64,000 nucleotides of DNA from Chaetoceros tenuissimus (Eukaryota > Bacillariophyta > Thalassiosirophyceae > Chaetocerotales > Chaetocerotaceae): positions 2,294,001-2,358,000 of the forward strand of contig BLLK01000022.1 in NCBI GenBank assembly GCA_021927905.1. The letters are read 5' to 3'. The notes below the pieces were generated by a model, which was not told the origin of the DNA, did not search any database, and saw only the letters and a list, made by a program, of their open reading frames with translations. Position 1 is the stretch's first letter. Each line of letters begins with the position of its first letter. The translations under genes and the position numbers were made by a program. Positions 53,383 through 62,697 of this stretch are shown here, piece after piece.

Positions 53383-54675
53383 TTAAGATCGCTGTTCTAA
53401 CCGACGTTGAGCAAAACGGGAAAGTTTCTTCTTTGGTTCTGGTGCAGAATTATCAATGCCACTACTTGCATTTTGATTGAATTGAACTTTAGGTGAGGAA
53501 CGCTCCATAACTCCTCCGATTGAGATAGATTCTTTAGGCTGACTTCTCTCTACTTTGCTTCCCAAAACTGTGCTTTCCAGGGATGATGTTAATTCTTGAA
53601 CTGTTTTGTCTGCGCCTTGCTGTTGCTGCTGCTGCATGGAAGGCGGTCTGATGCTCTTAATAGACGTCTGTCCAATTCGTGGAATCTCTTTAACTTGATT
53701 TGTACCATTGAATTGAACTTTTTTCGATCGCCCTATATTCTGATCATCCACCTTACTTGCAGATGAATCTTTGGGTTGAAGTGATACTAGTTTCTTCTTC
53801 TTTGGCTTGACTTCACTATTATTGAGAAATCCCTTTGCCCATCCTTTCCCTAATGACTTCTTGTAAGCTTTCTTCACTTCTTTCTGTTTCTTTTCTGCTT
53901 CCTCTTCTTGACGAATGAGTTCATCCAATCTCGAAGAGAAATCTTTCATAGGTTCTTTTTGACTATTGTCCTCGACTTCTATTTCTTGATCTTCCATGTC
54001 GAACTCTTGGGACTCATCATCGCTATCTTCATCCATTGAATCTGGGACACTATCCAATAATGCATTCAACATTTCATTATCAACAACCTTATCTCCAGCT
54101 TTTGATTGTATTTCCTTTTTGACATTTTGTAAAACTTTCGACATATTCATAGCTTCTGATTTAATCTCATTTCCATCCTTGTCGAATTCTTCCCTGATTT
54201 CTATGAATGGAAGTGAAGGTGAATATCCTGTACTCATGGACGTGTTTGATGATGCAATAGCTTTTGTCTGATCTTGCGATTTTTTCATGCTAGACTTTTT
54301 CTTTTGACCACCATCTAAAAATCCCTTTTTGAATGCTAATTTACCACTCTTCTTTTTCGGTTTTGGTTCAGATTCTTTCATCAAGGATCTGATTCTGTCC
54401 AGTTTTCTATCTAGAAATTTCGTTGCTTCATCAATTGTCATATCGGCTAAACACTCTTGTCCCAAGTTTGCAATTACCTGCTCTTTTTTGCTGTCGCCAT
54501 GTATAGTTGGTTGCAACTTCCCTTCAAAGAAGGCTTTTGTCGTGATGGGTATCATCACATTTCTTTCAGAAAGAGGTGACCCTCCATCGGATGTCGATTT
54601 GAGTATAGATTGTACGCTCTGTATTCTCTCCTCTTGAGCCTTCAACTCAAGTATTCCTGAAGTTGGTATGGACAT
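53383..54675 (-). CDS. Lys/Glu-rich hypothetical protein with repeated KGFL motifs
   Basis: 430 aa from ATG 54675 (an upstream TTG is not a start). Highly charged and probably disordered. Two Lys-rich blocks carry GFL (AFKKGFLDGGQKKK near 125 and GWAKGFLNNSE near 290), with another similar pattern in the tail. A coiled coil of Glu/Lys (SRLDELIRQEEEAEKKQKE) lies near residue 255, and the end is KKLSRFAQRRLEQRS. GFL blocks and a KKxSRF end recall the C-terminus of URI/Bud27-type proteins (DUF3835), but no prefoldin domain is visible, so I assign no function. Expected nuclear or cytosolic. Confidence 0.6.
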   Translation of the reverse strand: MSIPTSGILELKAQEERIQSVQSILKSTSDGGSPLSERNVMIPITTKAFFEGKLQPTIHGDSKKEQVIANLGQECLADMTIDEATKFLDRKLDRIRSLMKESEPKPKKKSGKLAFKKGFLDGGQKKKSSMKKSQDQTKAIASSNTSMSTGYSPSLPFIEIREEFDKDGNEIKSEAMNMSKVLQNVKKEIQSKAGDKVVDNEMLNALLDSVPDSMDEDSDDESQEFDMEDQEIEVEDNSQKEPMKDFSSRLDELIRQEEEAEKKQKEVKKAYKKSLGKGWAKGFLNNSEVKPKKKKLVSLQPKDSSASKVDDQNIGRSKKVQFNGTNQVKEIPRIGQTSIKSIRPPSMQQQQQQGADKTVQELTSSLESTVLGSKVERSQPKESISIGGVMERSSPKVQFNQNASSGIDNSAPEPKKKLSRFAQRRLEQRS

Positions 54676-55031
54676 TTTACTATGAGAAGTGTGTTGTTGC
54701 AATAACAAAGCTTACGAACATGAGTAGGAGTAGGTGTTAATCAAATGTGTAAAATGAAAAAGTGAAAAGTTGAAAGTTGAAAGGCAAAAATGAAGGGGTG
54801 GCTTTGATCGTGCTACGGTAGCTAGTGTAGACAGCTAGATAAATGAGAGCTTGAGAGTTTTCAAGAGTTTTCATTTAGTTTAGAATGGAAAGTCTAGATA
54901 ATGATGTTCATAGATACAAAAGGTTGAAGAAATGATAGACATAAAAGATATCCAATATCCAGTACAGTAGTTTCAGTATCAGTAGTTAGCTATCATGTTG
55001 CATATTCGACAGCAAAAAGTGTATAAGAAAT
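54676..55031. other. Intergenic, between hypothetical gene and tRNA
   Basis: No ORF. Upstream region of the hypothetical gene, and 3' flank of the tRNA containing its T5 terminator. Confidence 0.5.
55014..55018 (-). terminator. RNA polymerase III T-run terminator of tRNA-Thr
   Basis: Five T on the minus strand, 14 bp beyond the tRNA 3' end. Four or more T is a typical Pol III stop. Confidence 0.6.
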
Positions 55032-55105
55032 AGCCCAAGGGCAGAGTCGAACTACCGACCTCATCATTACTAATGATGTGCTCTAACCAACTGAGCTACT
55101 TGGGC
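55032..55105 (-). tRNA. tRNA-Thr (anticodon AGT)
   Basis: A cloverleaf can be drawn on the minus strand: acceptor GCCCAAG/CTTGGGC, D arm GCTC/GAGC, anticodon stem CATCA/TGATG with loop TTAGTAA (anticodon AGT), T stem GGTAG/CTGCC with loop TTCGACT, and a discriminator base. Internal promoter boxes A (TAGCTCAGTTGG) and B (GGTAGTTCGACTC) are present. No intron. Confidence 0.93.
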
Positions 55106-55572
55106 GCTTGTTGCCGTAGATCGTGTTATGAGGCTACAATAACTCTATTATGTTACGTTTGCAAATTTAATTTTGGGTGAGATCCAAGATCATCTTTCTG
55201 GTCCATCGCAGTGGAAAAAATGGTCTCACTTATGCAACATTGCATTCTGAAACTGAAAAAGTGGTCTTAGGAGCGATTACCAACTTACAACTTATTTACA
55301 GAACAACATTGTGCTCCGCACCTACCTGAAAAAAGTGTTTTCAAAAGGTTTCCAGTTTTGAAGAGCTTATTTTAACTTTCATTTATCTACTCTTACATAT
55401 TACTTGTGATTCCTTACACTCTGATTGTTTCCTTAGAGTCATTTCTTTAGCCTCATTTTCTACAATTCTATAGAAAACTCTTTGTCAATACTAACTGAAA
55501 GGTCAACATCAAAACACAAAATTATTATATAGAAATATCTATTTGTTTTTAGTTTATTAAATTACAACATCT
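55106..55572. other. Intergenic
   Basis: 5' flank of the tRNA and 3' flank of the PSRP6-like gene. Nothing recognised. Confidence 0.5.
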
Positions 55573-56167
55573 TTACTCGGACTTCTTGGTAACTGGTGCA
55601 GCTGGAGCATCAGAGATGGTGTATTCAGATGGCTTTTCAAATGATGGGTAAACAACTGGCTTACGGTTGATGTCAGAAGGACGGCTCTTCTTTGGGCGAT
55701 TGTGGTTTGCCTTTTTTGCAGCCTTGTTTTGTACGTGCTTAGCATCGAGGGAAGTACTGTACATTATAAATTCATTCAAATTTTTTATTCGGATATTATA
55801 TATTTTCAGTTTGGCCGTTTGTTGTGATGCATGTATGATGTATGTGCAATGGAAAGTATGATGTACATGTAAAGAAGGAAGAACAGATAAAGTTGTGTGA
55901 GTGAACATATACAGAAAAACATGTAAATCCCAATTTGAAAGTAACATCTTCTCCACCGACAAACAAACCTCGAGATATGCATGAATATACAACATCCTCC
56001 AAAACCAACGTCCTCTATAGCGCTTCTGGATCATGCACACATTCATTTGGCACAAATCCATAACATGGTGTGAAGTAGACTTACGCAACTCCGAATGGGG
56101 TGGATACAGGAACGAATGCAGATGCGGTGGAAGCAAGAGCAAGGGTAGCAACAGCGATGAACTTCAT
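55573..56167 (-). CDS. Plastid 50S ribosomal protein PSRP6 (cL38)-like
   Basis: Two exons: 56167-56085 and 55756-55573, intron 55757-56084 (GTAAGT...CAG, 328 bp, phase 2), 88 aa. Signal peptide plus ASAF-type plastid cleavage site (LALASTASAFVPVSTPFG). The basic mature part KKANHNRPKKSRPSDINRKP, followed by VVYP, resembles as I recall it the core of the plastid-specific ribosomal protein 6 of land plants (KK-x-x-HH-x-K-x-RP-x-K-x-x-P-x-DI-x-RKP-x-VY). Small, basic, nuclear-encoded plastid ribosome subunit is therefore the best guess. Exon 1 is short and would be missed by ORF length alone. The splice restores the reading FGVATSLDAKH. Confidence 0.6.
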
Positions 56168-56930
56168 TTTGAATATAGATATTAGTACAAGTACAGTAGA
56201 TGTTGGTAGATACACTAGGTGGTTTAATTACAAAGGTGATTGCATTCGTTAGCTTAGTTCGGTGCTGAGTGCTGATGGAAAAAGCGATGGCTGAAAGAAA
56301 AAGAGGTTGGATGACTTGGTTCTATTCGTGGCTACGTGCGTACCCCATCAAAGTTAACCGCGTCATGTAGATATTCCAAAAAATCACAATGACGAGGCTG
56401 GGGCATATCTAGGATGCACAGTTTTCAAACTTGAAACTGTACTCACTACGACCATTATTCTTCAGACTCGCAAGCCTGATCTCAATATGATGAATTAAAA
56501 AATAAAAAATGAGATTGCAAATTGGAAAGAGCGGTCTTCGTCTTTGGCTGTCACATCCATGAGACAATATCTCTCGCTCTATCAATTTCTTTTAATAAAT
56601 GAAATACTTACTTTTGTAATAGTAAGCATGACATAGATTTTCATATCTAAAATAAAAATTGAAATATACTTGCTGTGTAATGATTCTATTGGAGCAGAAA
56701 GACTAATTACCTTATATTCTAGAAAAAATCGTCTTTCCGTCCTATTTATTTTAGTTATGATTGACTAGGATTGAGTTCATGATGATAGCGACGTCCGTCT
56801 ATCCAAGAATAAATGATGTCATATTAATATGCTGTTTCATGCTGCTAGTATTTATCGCATGGTCTTGAAACACAAATTCCAAAGGGAGTTATCTGAAAAA
56901 TCTTTTTAACTCCATTTCATGCACAACAAG
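56168..56930. other. Intergenic
   Basis: Upstream of the PSRP6-like gene and 3' flank of ClpS. AT-rich; nothing recognised. Confidence 0.5.
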
Positions 56931-57455
56931 TTATTGCTCTCCACCAGCATCTGGATCTCCACCACCTTCTCCATCACCACTGAATCTACTCTCAGGTGCA
57001 ATACTAGCAGTCAAACCCTGTCTCTGCAGACCCAAGCAGTATTTCATAGCTTGGTCCTTCCAACTTTTGGTAATAGTAGCTTTTCCTTGTCCATGTGTAA
57101 CTACACAAATATCAAAAGCTCTCTTTCTATCCAAAGTTCCAATAACCTTACATAAAGACTGAATTACATAGTTGAATGTATGCACCTCATCATTATGAAG
57201 TACAACACGCCATTGCTCTTCAGGGATCTCTTCCTGATCTTCTTGTTGCTCAGTTTTGTCTATAACAATTGTGGTTAAACCTTTCTTTGTAGATTTTGAT
57301 ATTTCAGCGCCTCCTCCTCCGCCGCCATTGTCAGACATTTGGAGGGATGTAATTTTATGCATGGATGATGTTTTAGGCATGAATGTAGAAGATGGTGCGA
57401 ATGCACTGATCGATGCTGAAAGTGCCAATAAGAGAAAGATTGTTCTTTGGATCAT
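56931..57455 (-). CDS. clpS: Plastid ClpS-type protease adaptor
   Basis: 174 aa, single exon. N-terminus LLLALSASISAFAPSST is a signal plus plastid ASAF-type cleavage site. ClpS core at about residues 80-150: QWRVVLHNDEVHTFNYVIQS, then a later block VVTHGQGKATI and a C-terminal part LQRQGLTASIAPE. HNDEVHTF is the ClpS signature; ClpS delivers N-degron substrates to the Clp (HSP100/ClpP) protease, here in the plastid stroma. The tail is Gly-rich. No neighbouring Clp genes. Confidence 0.92.
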   Translation of the reverse strand: MIQRTIFLLLALSASISAFAPSSTFMPKTSSMHKITSLQMSDNGGGGGGAEISKSTKKGLTTIVIDKTEQQEDQEEIPEEQWRVVLHNDEVHTFNYVIQSLCKVIGTLDRKRAFDICVVTHGQGKATITKSWKDQAMKYCLGLQRQGLTASIAPESRFSGDGEGGGDPDAGGEQ

Positions 57456-57886
57456 TTTGATGCCGTTTTCTTGAGTTTGAAGTTGATTAGAAGATGTATG
57501 AAAGGGTCTCTGTGTTTCTCTGATAGAAACTGTATCAATGTGCTTTTAGATGCGATGGAAGAAGAAGAATTCCATGTATTTATGCAGAGTGCAGTGAGGA
57601 TATTACGATAATACCGTACATTCAAAAGGGATGATCTCGATCTCCAGTTGGAAAGTGACGACGAGGAGTGCACATCACTTCAACCTAACCATTTTTCCTT
57701 TTCTGGTTGGGTCGTATATTTGAAGTTAGGCGCCGCCAGTCATCTTTTCTGTAGTAAAAAGAACACAGTCGACATGAACATCAACGTGTATGGTATTGAG
57801 CACCTAGGTAATGTATTACTAAAACATTGAGCCAAGGGATAAGCTACAACTAGGACTCAAGCGAGCTATAAGCATCAAAATTTAAA
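57456..57886. other. Divergent promoter, ClpS/rhodanese-RRM
   Basis: Upstream of both ClpS (minus) and the rhodanese gene (plus). No supported feature; short ORFs carry no domain. Confidence 0.5.
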
Positions 57887-59908
57887 ATGTCGTCAGATGA
57901 AGAGAAGAAGTTAGCAAAGAAGAAGGAGAAGAAGGACAAAAAGAAACACAAAAAACGCAAACATGAAGAAACCAAAGATTCTCCTTCCAACGAAGATGTA
58001 GTTCAAGCATCATCTGAAAAGAAAGCAAAGAAACTTAAAAAGGAAAAGAAATCCAAAAAAGAAAAGAAATCAAAGAAAGAGAAAAAGTCTAAAAAGAAAG
58101 ATGATGTTGCACTTCCTTCGCAAAAGATTCGTGCTGTACCAAACAAAGATGATGTCAATGTGGTTGGAGGAAGAATTGTATCTTTTTCAGCACAAGATAT
58201 CAATACCAAAAAAGACACATCACAAGACAATAGCACTACATTATTGCTCTTCTATCAATACATTGAGCCTGCCTTAGATGAAGATGGATTTCAGAGTCTC
58301 TTGTATCATGTTCAGACGACTGGTGATAAGTATAATATCACAGGAAGAATGAGAACTGCATATGAAGGCTTGAATTGTACTTTAACTGGATCTTATGATA
58401 ATATAAGAGCTTGGTGCAAAGATCTCAGAGAATATGCGAATGGCAAGTATTTTGGTGAAACTGAATTTAAACTTACTGATAATCTTCCATCTGGACAAGC
58501 ATTTCCTCGTTTACACGCGTTCAAAGTGGAGGAGATTGTAAACTATGGTCTAAATGGTGTAAAAGCTCCAAGCATCCATATGACCGGAGTGCACTTGGAG
58601 CCAAAAGATTATCATAAAAAAATGATGGAAGAAGAGACTGTCATTATTGATGTTAGAAATCATTATGAAGCGGCAATTGGAAAATTTCAACCTCCAGAAA
58701 CTGGTGCAAAATACATTGATCCAATGATGAGAAAGAGTACAGAGTTTCCTGTTTGGTTGGATAAACCCGAAACTAAGGAGATGCTACGCGGCAAACAGGT
58801 GAGTACCATGTTGTTTGTTCTAATTTATTTTCAATATGAGATAGAAACGCTTCTTTTTGGTATATGGCACAAATATTAAATCAATGTTGATCCTATTATA
58901 GGTGTTGATGTATTGTACCGGGGGTGTAAGGTGCGTACTCGTAATTTTGTACTATCTTAAAGACATGCATTTCATTTTAATTTCTTTTCTCACTCGATAT
59001 GAATTAGGTGCGAGAGAGCTTCAGCATTGCTAAGAACAAAAATAGAGCATGAAGAAGATACGAAAGCTCTTGGAATCAAAGGTGTATATCAATTGCAAGG
59101 TGGAATTGACAAGTATTTTAGAGACTTTCCAGAAGGAGGATGGTGGAGAGGAAAGAATTACGTGTTTGACAAAAGATTTGCACATGCACCTCCTGTGATT
59201 GAAACATTTGAACGTGAAGCTAAGAAAAAAGAAAAGGGTGAAACAGATGCAGCCGTGGAGATACCAGCAGAAGCACAACAACAGATGCAAGCGATGGGAC
59301 GATGTGAAGCATGCCAAAAACCTTGGGATAAATATCGTGGCAAGAGAAGATGTCCAACTTGTGGTGTCCCTTCTCTTATCTGCAAAGATTGTTATGATGC
59401 AGATGTAAACAAGACTAAGAAGCTTGATCGTAATGTTCGCTGTGATTTATGTGTTGCTGAGGGTATCACATCAAAACGACAGATTCGTGAGAGAGAAGAG
59501 AAGGAGATGGAAAAATATGAACAAAAGCTTCGTGAAATCTATGGATTTGAATTACCAAAGAGGAAGAAAAAGGCAGATCAACTCATGGAACCGCCAAAGA
59601 AAAAGAAGGCAGCTCCAAATCCAAACAATACCACAAAATTATTCATCAAAAACTTGTGTGCAAAGCAAGTGGATCAAGAACAGCTATGTGAATTATTTCC
59701 AGGTATTACACACATTGAATGGATTACTGATAGAAAAACAGGTAACTGGTATGGTTCTGTATTTGTCGAGATGGCAACACCTGAGGACGCCGCATTTGCA
59801 GTTGGAACGCATCATAAAAAGAAGGCTTATGGACGAGTTCTACACGTAGCATATTCACCACCAGATCCAAAATCTATATGGCCACCAGCCAAATTAAAAA
59901 TAGTATAA
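57887..59908 (+). CDS. TSTD2/TrhO-like rhodanese protein fused to a C-terminal RRM
   Basis: Three exons: 57887-58798, 58902-58930 (29 nt) and 59008-59908; introns 58799-58901 and 58931-59007 (both GT-AG); 613 aa. Residues 1-75 are almost entirely Lys/Glu/Ser (NLS-like). UPF0176_N domain follows (about 120-220), then a rhodanese domain (about 240-365) whose active-site loop YCTGGVRCERAS is built from the tiny exon and its right neighbour, with the catalytic Cys near 309. Next is a Cys cluster (CEACQKPW, CPTCG, CKDC, CDLC, about 410-460), and finally an RRM (about 523-600, LFIKNLCAKQVD... GSVFVEMATPEDAAF). The bacterial TrhO branch hydroxylates tRNA uridines and TSTD2 is its eukaryotic relative. 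Fusion to an RRM suggests an RNA substrate (inference). Confidence 0.85.
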
Positions 59909-59962
59909 TGATTATCGTAAATTTCCCCTAGAATACAATACTATTAGTAGTTCTTACAAAAA

Positions 59963-60703
59963 CTAGTCTACTCTGACATTACTTGTTGTTGAAAGAACCT
60001 TCATCATCGATCCATATTCATATCCTTCGTTTTCTTCAACATGCTCAAAACCATGTCTTTGATACATTTGTATGGCACCATGATTGTCATGGTCAACTGA
60101 GAGAATAATTGTATTGATATTATTTGAAGATGCATACTCTTCAACAGCTTTCATGAGACTAGTTCCAATCCCTTTTCTTCTCATCATTTCATCAACCCGT
60201 AAATTTGCCAAATAGACATGTGGAGGAAGGACCTTTGATGAAGACAAATGATTTGTCACTACATCGGAACTATTGTTTCTGCAACGTATTTGAGCACAAA
60301 CTACTCCCATTACACCATTTGTCATTGAATATCGTTCATTTAATGTAGGATTTTGTTCATCGTAGATTGCGACAAACTGAACTTCTCTTTCGTCAGGCCC
60401 TACATGCTTTTGATACTCTCCATTCTCGTTGAAACCAGGCATGAGTCTATCCAATGCTTCAGATTCTGTCAAATTGATGTTGTTTTTCTCATAGTAATCC
60501 ACAATGTACTGCTCGACAGGTATGGAAAACTGTCGAAAGACTTTCACATCCAATGCCCTTTGCTTTGATGCAACCTTTTCAATCATGTCAAAATTCTTTG
60601 TTATACTTTCTTCGAAGATGATAGGTATATTGCTGAATGAAATACTCGGCCTCAGTATTGAAGAAAGGATTAAAAGAGCACAATGTAAAGATACCAGATA
60701 CAT
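59963..60703 (-). CDS. GNAT-family N-acetyltransferase with N-terminal signal
   Basis: 246 aa from ATG 60703 (upstream TTG is not a start). The N-terminus MYLVSLHCALLILSSILRPSISFS is a signal-type segment, perhaps secretory or plastid-directed (SISFS). GNAT core at about 165-240: LANLRVDEMMRRKGIGTSLM carries the R/QxxGxG/A acetyl-CoA loop (RRKGIG), and NHGAIQMYQRHGFEHV is motif B. The substrate could be a protein N-terminus, amine or small molecule. Convergent with the rhodanese gene (54 bp between stops). Confidence 0.8.
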   Translation of the reverse strand: MYLVSLHCALLILSSILRPSISFSNIPIIFEESITKNFDMIEKVASKQRALDVKVFRQFSIPVEQYIVDYYEKNNINLTESEALDRLMPGFNENGEYQKHVGPDEREVQFVAIYDEQNPTLNERYSMTNGVMGVVCAQIRCRNNSSDVVTNHLSSSKVLPPHVYLANLRVDEMMRRKGIGTSLMKAVEEYASSNNINTIILSVDHDNHGAIQMYQRHGFEHVEENEGYEYGSMMKVLSTTSNVRVD

Positions 60704-62118
60704 TTCCAACGAAACGGAGAGGACCTGTTAAATGATGCTATGGCGCGCGATATACAATCAAAGGCGTGAGGATTGTATGAGATAAGCTGAGTATGATCTA
60801 GCTACTATTGTTGTTATCACAAAGTATTTTGGGTTTTGGGTGGTGATGTGGTGATGGGTGAGATGGGTGGAAGAAGAAAAAAGCGATCGTTTTGTACCTG
60901 TAATTGTAACCGTCACAACATCTCCCTGTTCTCATTTGAATGTTCGAACTATCATCATACCAGAACTGATTTGTATGTTGCTCCATTATGTGAATTCAAA
61001 TCCAAATGGGAAATATTGACAATTTTGTCAATTATCATTCAATCGTTTCTTTTTTAACACACCACCCCAATACCTACACTTATAACAAGCTATATTGATT
61101 CGATTTTACTCCGTCTTCAAATTTTCGAAGAGCATTGGATAAACTAGAAATTGAATATTGTGGATATTATATATATATATATATACATTACCATAATAAT
61201 ATACTGCTGGTCCTCACTATGAAAGTTCATTGTTTTTACTGCCATGTTGAAAAAGAAAAAAGTAAATGGTGCTACCACCATTCTGGAAGAAGAACATCGC
61301 TGGATTTTCAAACAAATTCAAAGTAATAAAATATAAAAAATACAATAATATGGTATCTATGTTATATTATTATGTTCAATTTCGGTTGTAATGTTCTGGG
61401 TCGATGTTTAGTTCCATTGAAAATCATAACTTGATTGAGTAGAATTCAATGTATTAAAGATTAGATGAGGCTTCAAACTACCTTTTGAAGTTAGATGGTA
61501 ATTGATATTTATATTATGCTGTGATAATATTTACATGTAATCCTATACAAAAAGAAAATCGAACAATTTCAATCAGTGGTATGGTAAAGTGCTTTGTTGT
61601 AGAAAAGAAAAATAAGGCTGGTATCCTCAATAAATTTCAACTACTACTACGTGTGTGGAACCAGCGAGTGGAGCTGATTCAGCTCTCCAGCTTTGAATTT
61701 GCTTCTGAAATCTGGATTTACTTCATCATTCATATTCGATATTCATTTAGTGAGCTGCCAAAATGTGAAGACTTGAATTCAAGACAGAGGACAATTCGAA
61801 AGCATTCGGAAAACCTCATTTCTTCTCTTGTTTTTACGGAAGAAACTGTGCCAGAAAGACGTCACTTAATGATAAGACTTTCTTCATTAGCTAAAAGGCC
61901 CTTTTGACAGTAAAAAGATGTCTTGCGCCATTCATCTCAACAAGAAAGCTCGAACTACTGATTGCTTCCCTTGGCACCCTTCTGACACCAGGCTGTCACT
62001 CATTTATCAAATTGATGAAACGCTATCTACTCGTAGATTTGTTGATGTAAAAGATAGCTTTTGTCTAACATACCAAAAGAGTTGGCTCATACTAAGCATC
62101 TATTCAAATCAAAACAAC
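60704..62118. other. 1.4-kb gene-poor gap with AT microsatellite
   Basis: An alternating AT stretch occurs at about 61167-61186. A 128-codon ORF (61521-61907, +) has no domain or signal and was not called. Otherwise no supported feature. Confidence 0.5.
61167..61186. repeat. AT dinucleotide microsatellite
   Basis: About 9-10 alternating TA units embedded in AT-rich sequence. Confidence 0.7.
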
Positions 62119-62697
62119 ATGTCTGAGCAGATTCTACCACAGTTCGCATCTGTCACGCTCAACTCCAACGAGATAAGGCCACAAGCAACTAGATGCATTC
62201 CTCCAACTCGATTGGTTCCTCGGTCTCAACCACATATCTTTGCATCATTGGCATCCGAGAGCAATGCAACATACCATGGTCTCAATATAAGAGAAAATTC
62301 AGCATTTCGTCCAATATCTGATGTAATTCAGCAGCAGCACGACAATACTGTAGTAAGGTCTCAACAAGAAACCTCTCAATTTGAAAATTTTGAAGAGTTT
62401 GAGTTACAAACTCCCAGAGAAGTCACATTGTGTGATTTCTTCCTACTCGCTCCTGGTGCATCCTCTGCTGCATCTGAGCAGCGATCTGCGAATCTTCGTC
62501 GTGAAGAAAATGTGTCAAGTGTACCATCTACACCTTTCAGGGATGCTCCTATTGGACCTTCAGTTTTTCCAAGATTATCAAGAAGTGATAAAGAACAAGA
62601 AAAGTCTCCTGTGCAATCCAGATCTTCAAGATTGATAATGAGGCCAAGGATGAGACTTCAACCTCGCTTGAAGAGACGTGACTTTGCAAGGTCATGA
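62119..62697 (+). CDS. Hypothetical disordered protein
   Basis: 192 aa from ATG 62119, chosen over an in-frame Met 67 codons upstream because the upstream part has no features and the sequence just before the ATG is AC-rich (caaaacaacATG). Composition is Ser/Arg/Gln/Pro-rich with no hydrophobic segment, a central acidic patch (ENFEEFELQTPREVTL) and a strongly basic C-terminus (RPRMRLQPRLKRRDF). No family recognised. It ends in TGA. Could be a nuclear or cytosolic protein, but non-coding chance ORF is not excluded. Confidence 0.45.
   Translation: MSEQILPQFASVTLNSNEIRPQATRCIPPTRLVPRSQPHIFASLASESNATYHGLNIRENSAFRPISDVIQQQHDNTVVRSQQETSQFENFEEFELQTPREVTLCDFFLLAPGASSAASEQRSANLRREENVSSVPSTPFRDAPIGPSVFPRLSRSDKEQEKSPVQSRSSRLIMRPRMRLQPRLKRRDFARS

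Noticed and set aside
61521-61907. 128-codon ORF upstream of the disordered hypothetical protein
   Set aside because: No domain, signal or conserved block and the frame is not shared with the following ORF.
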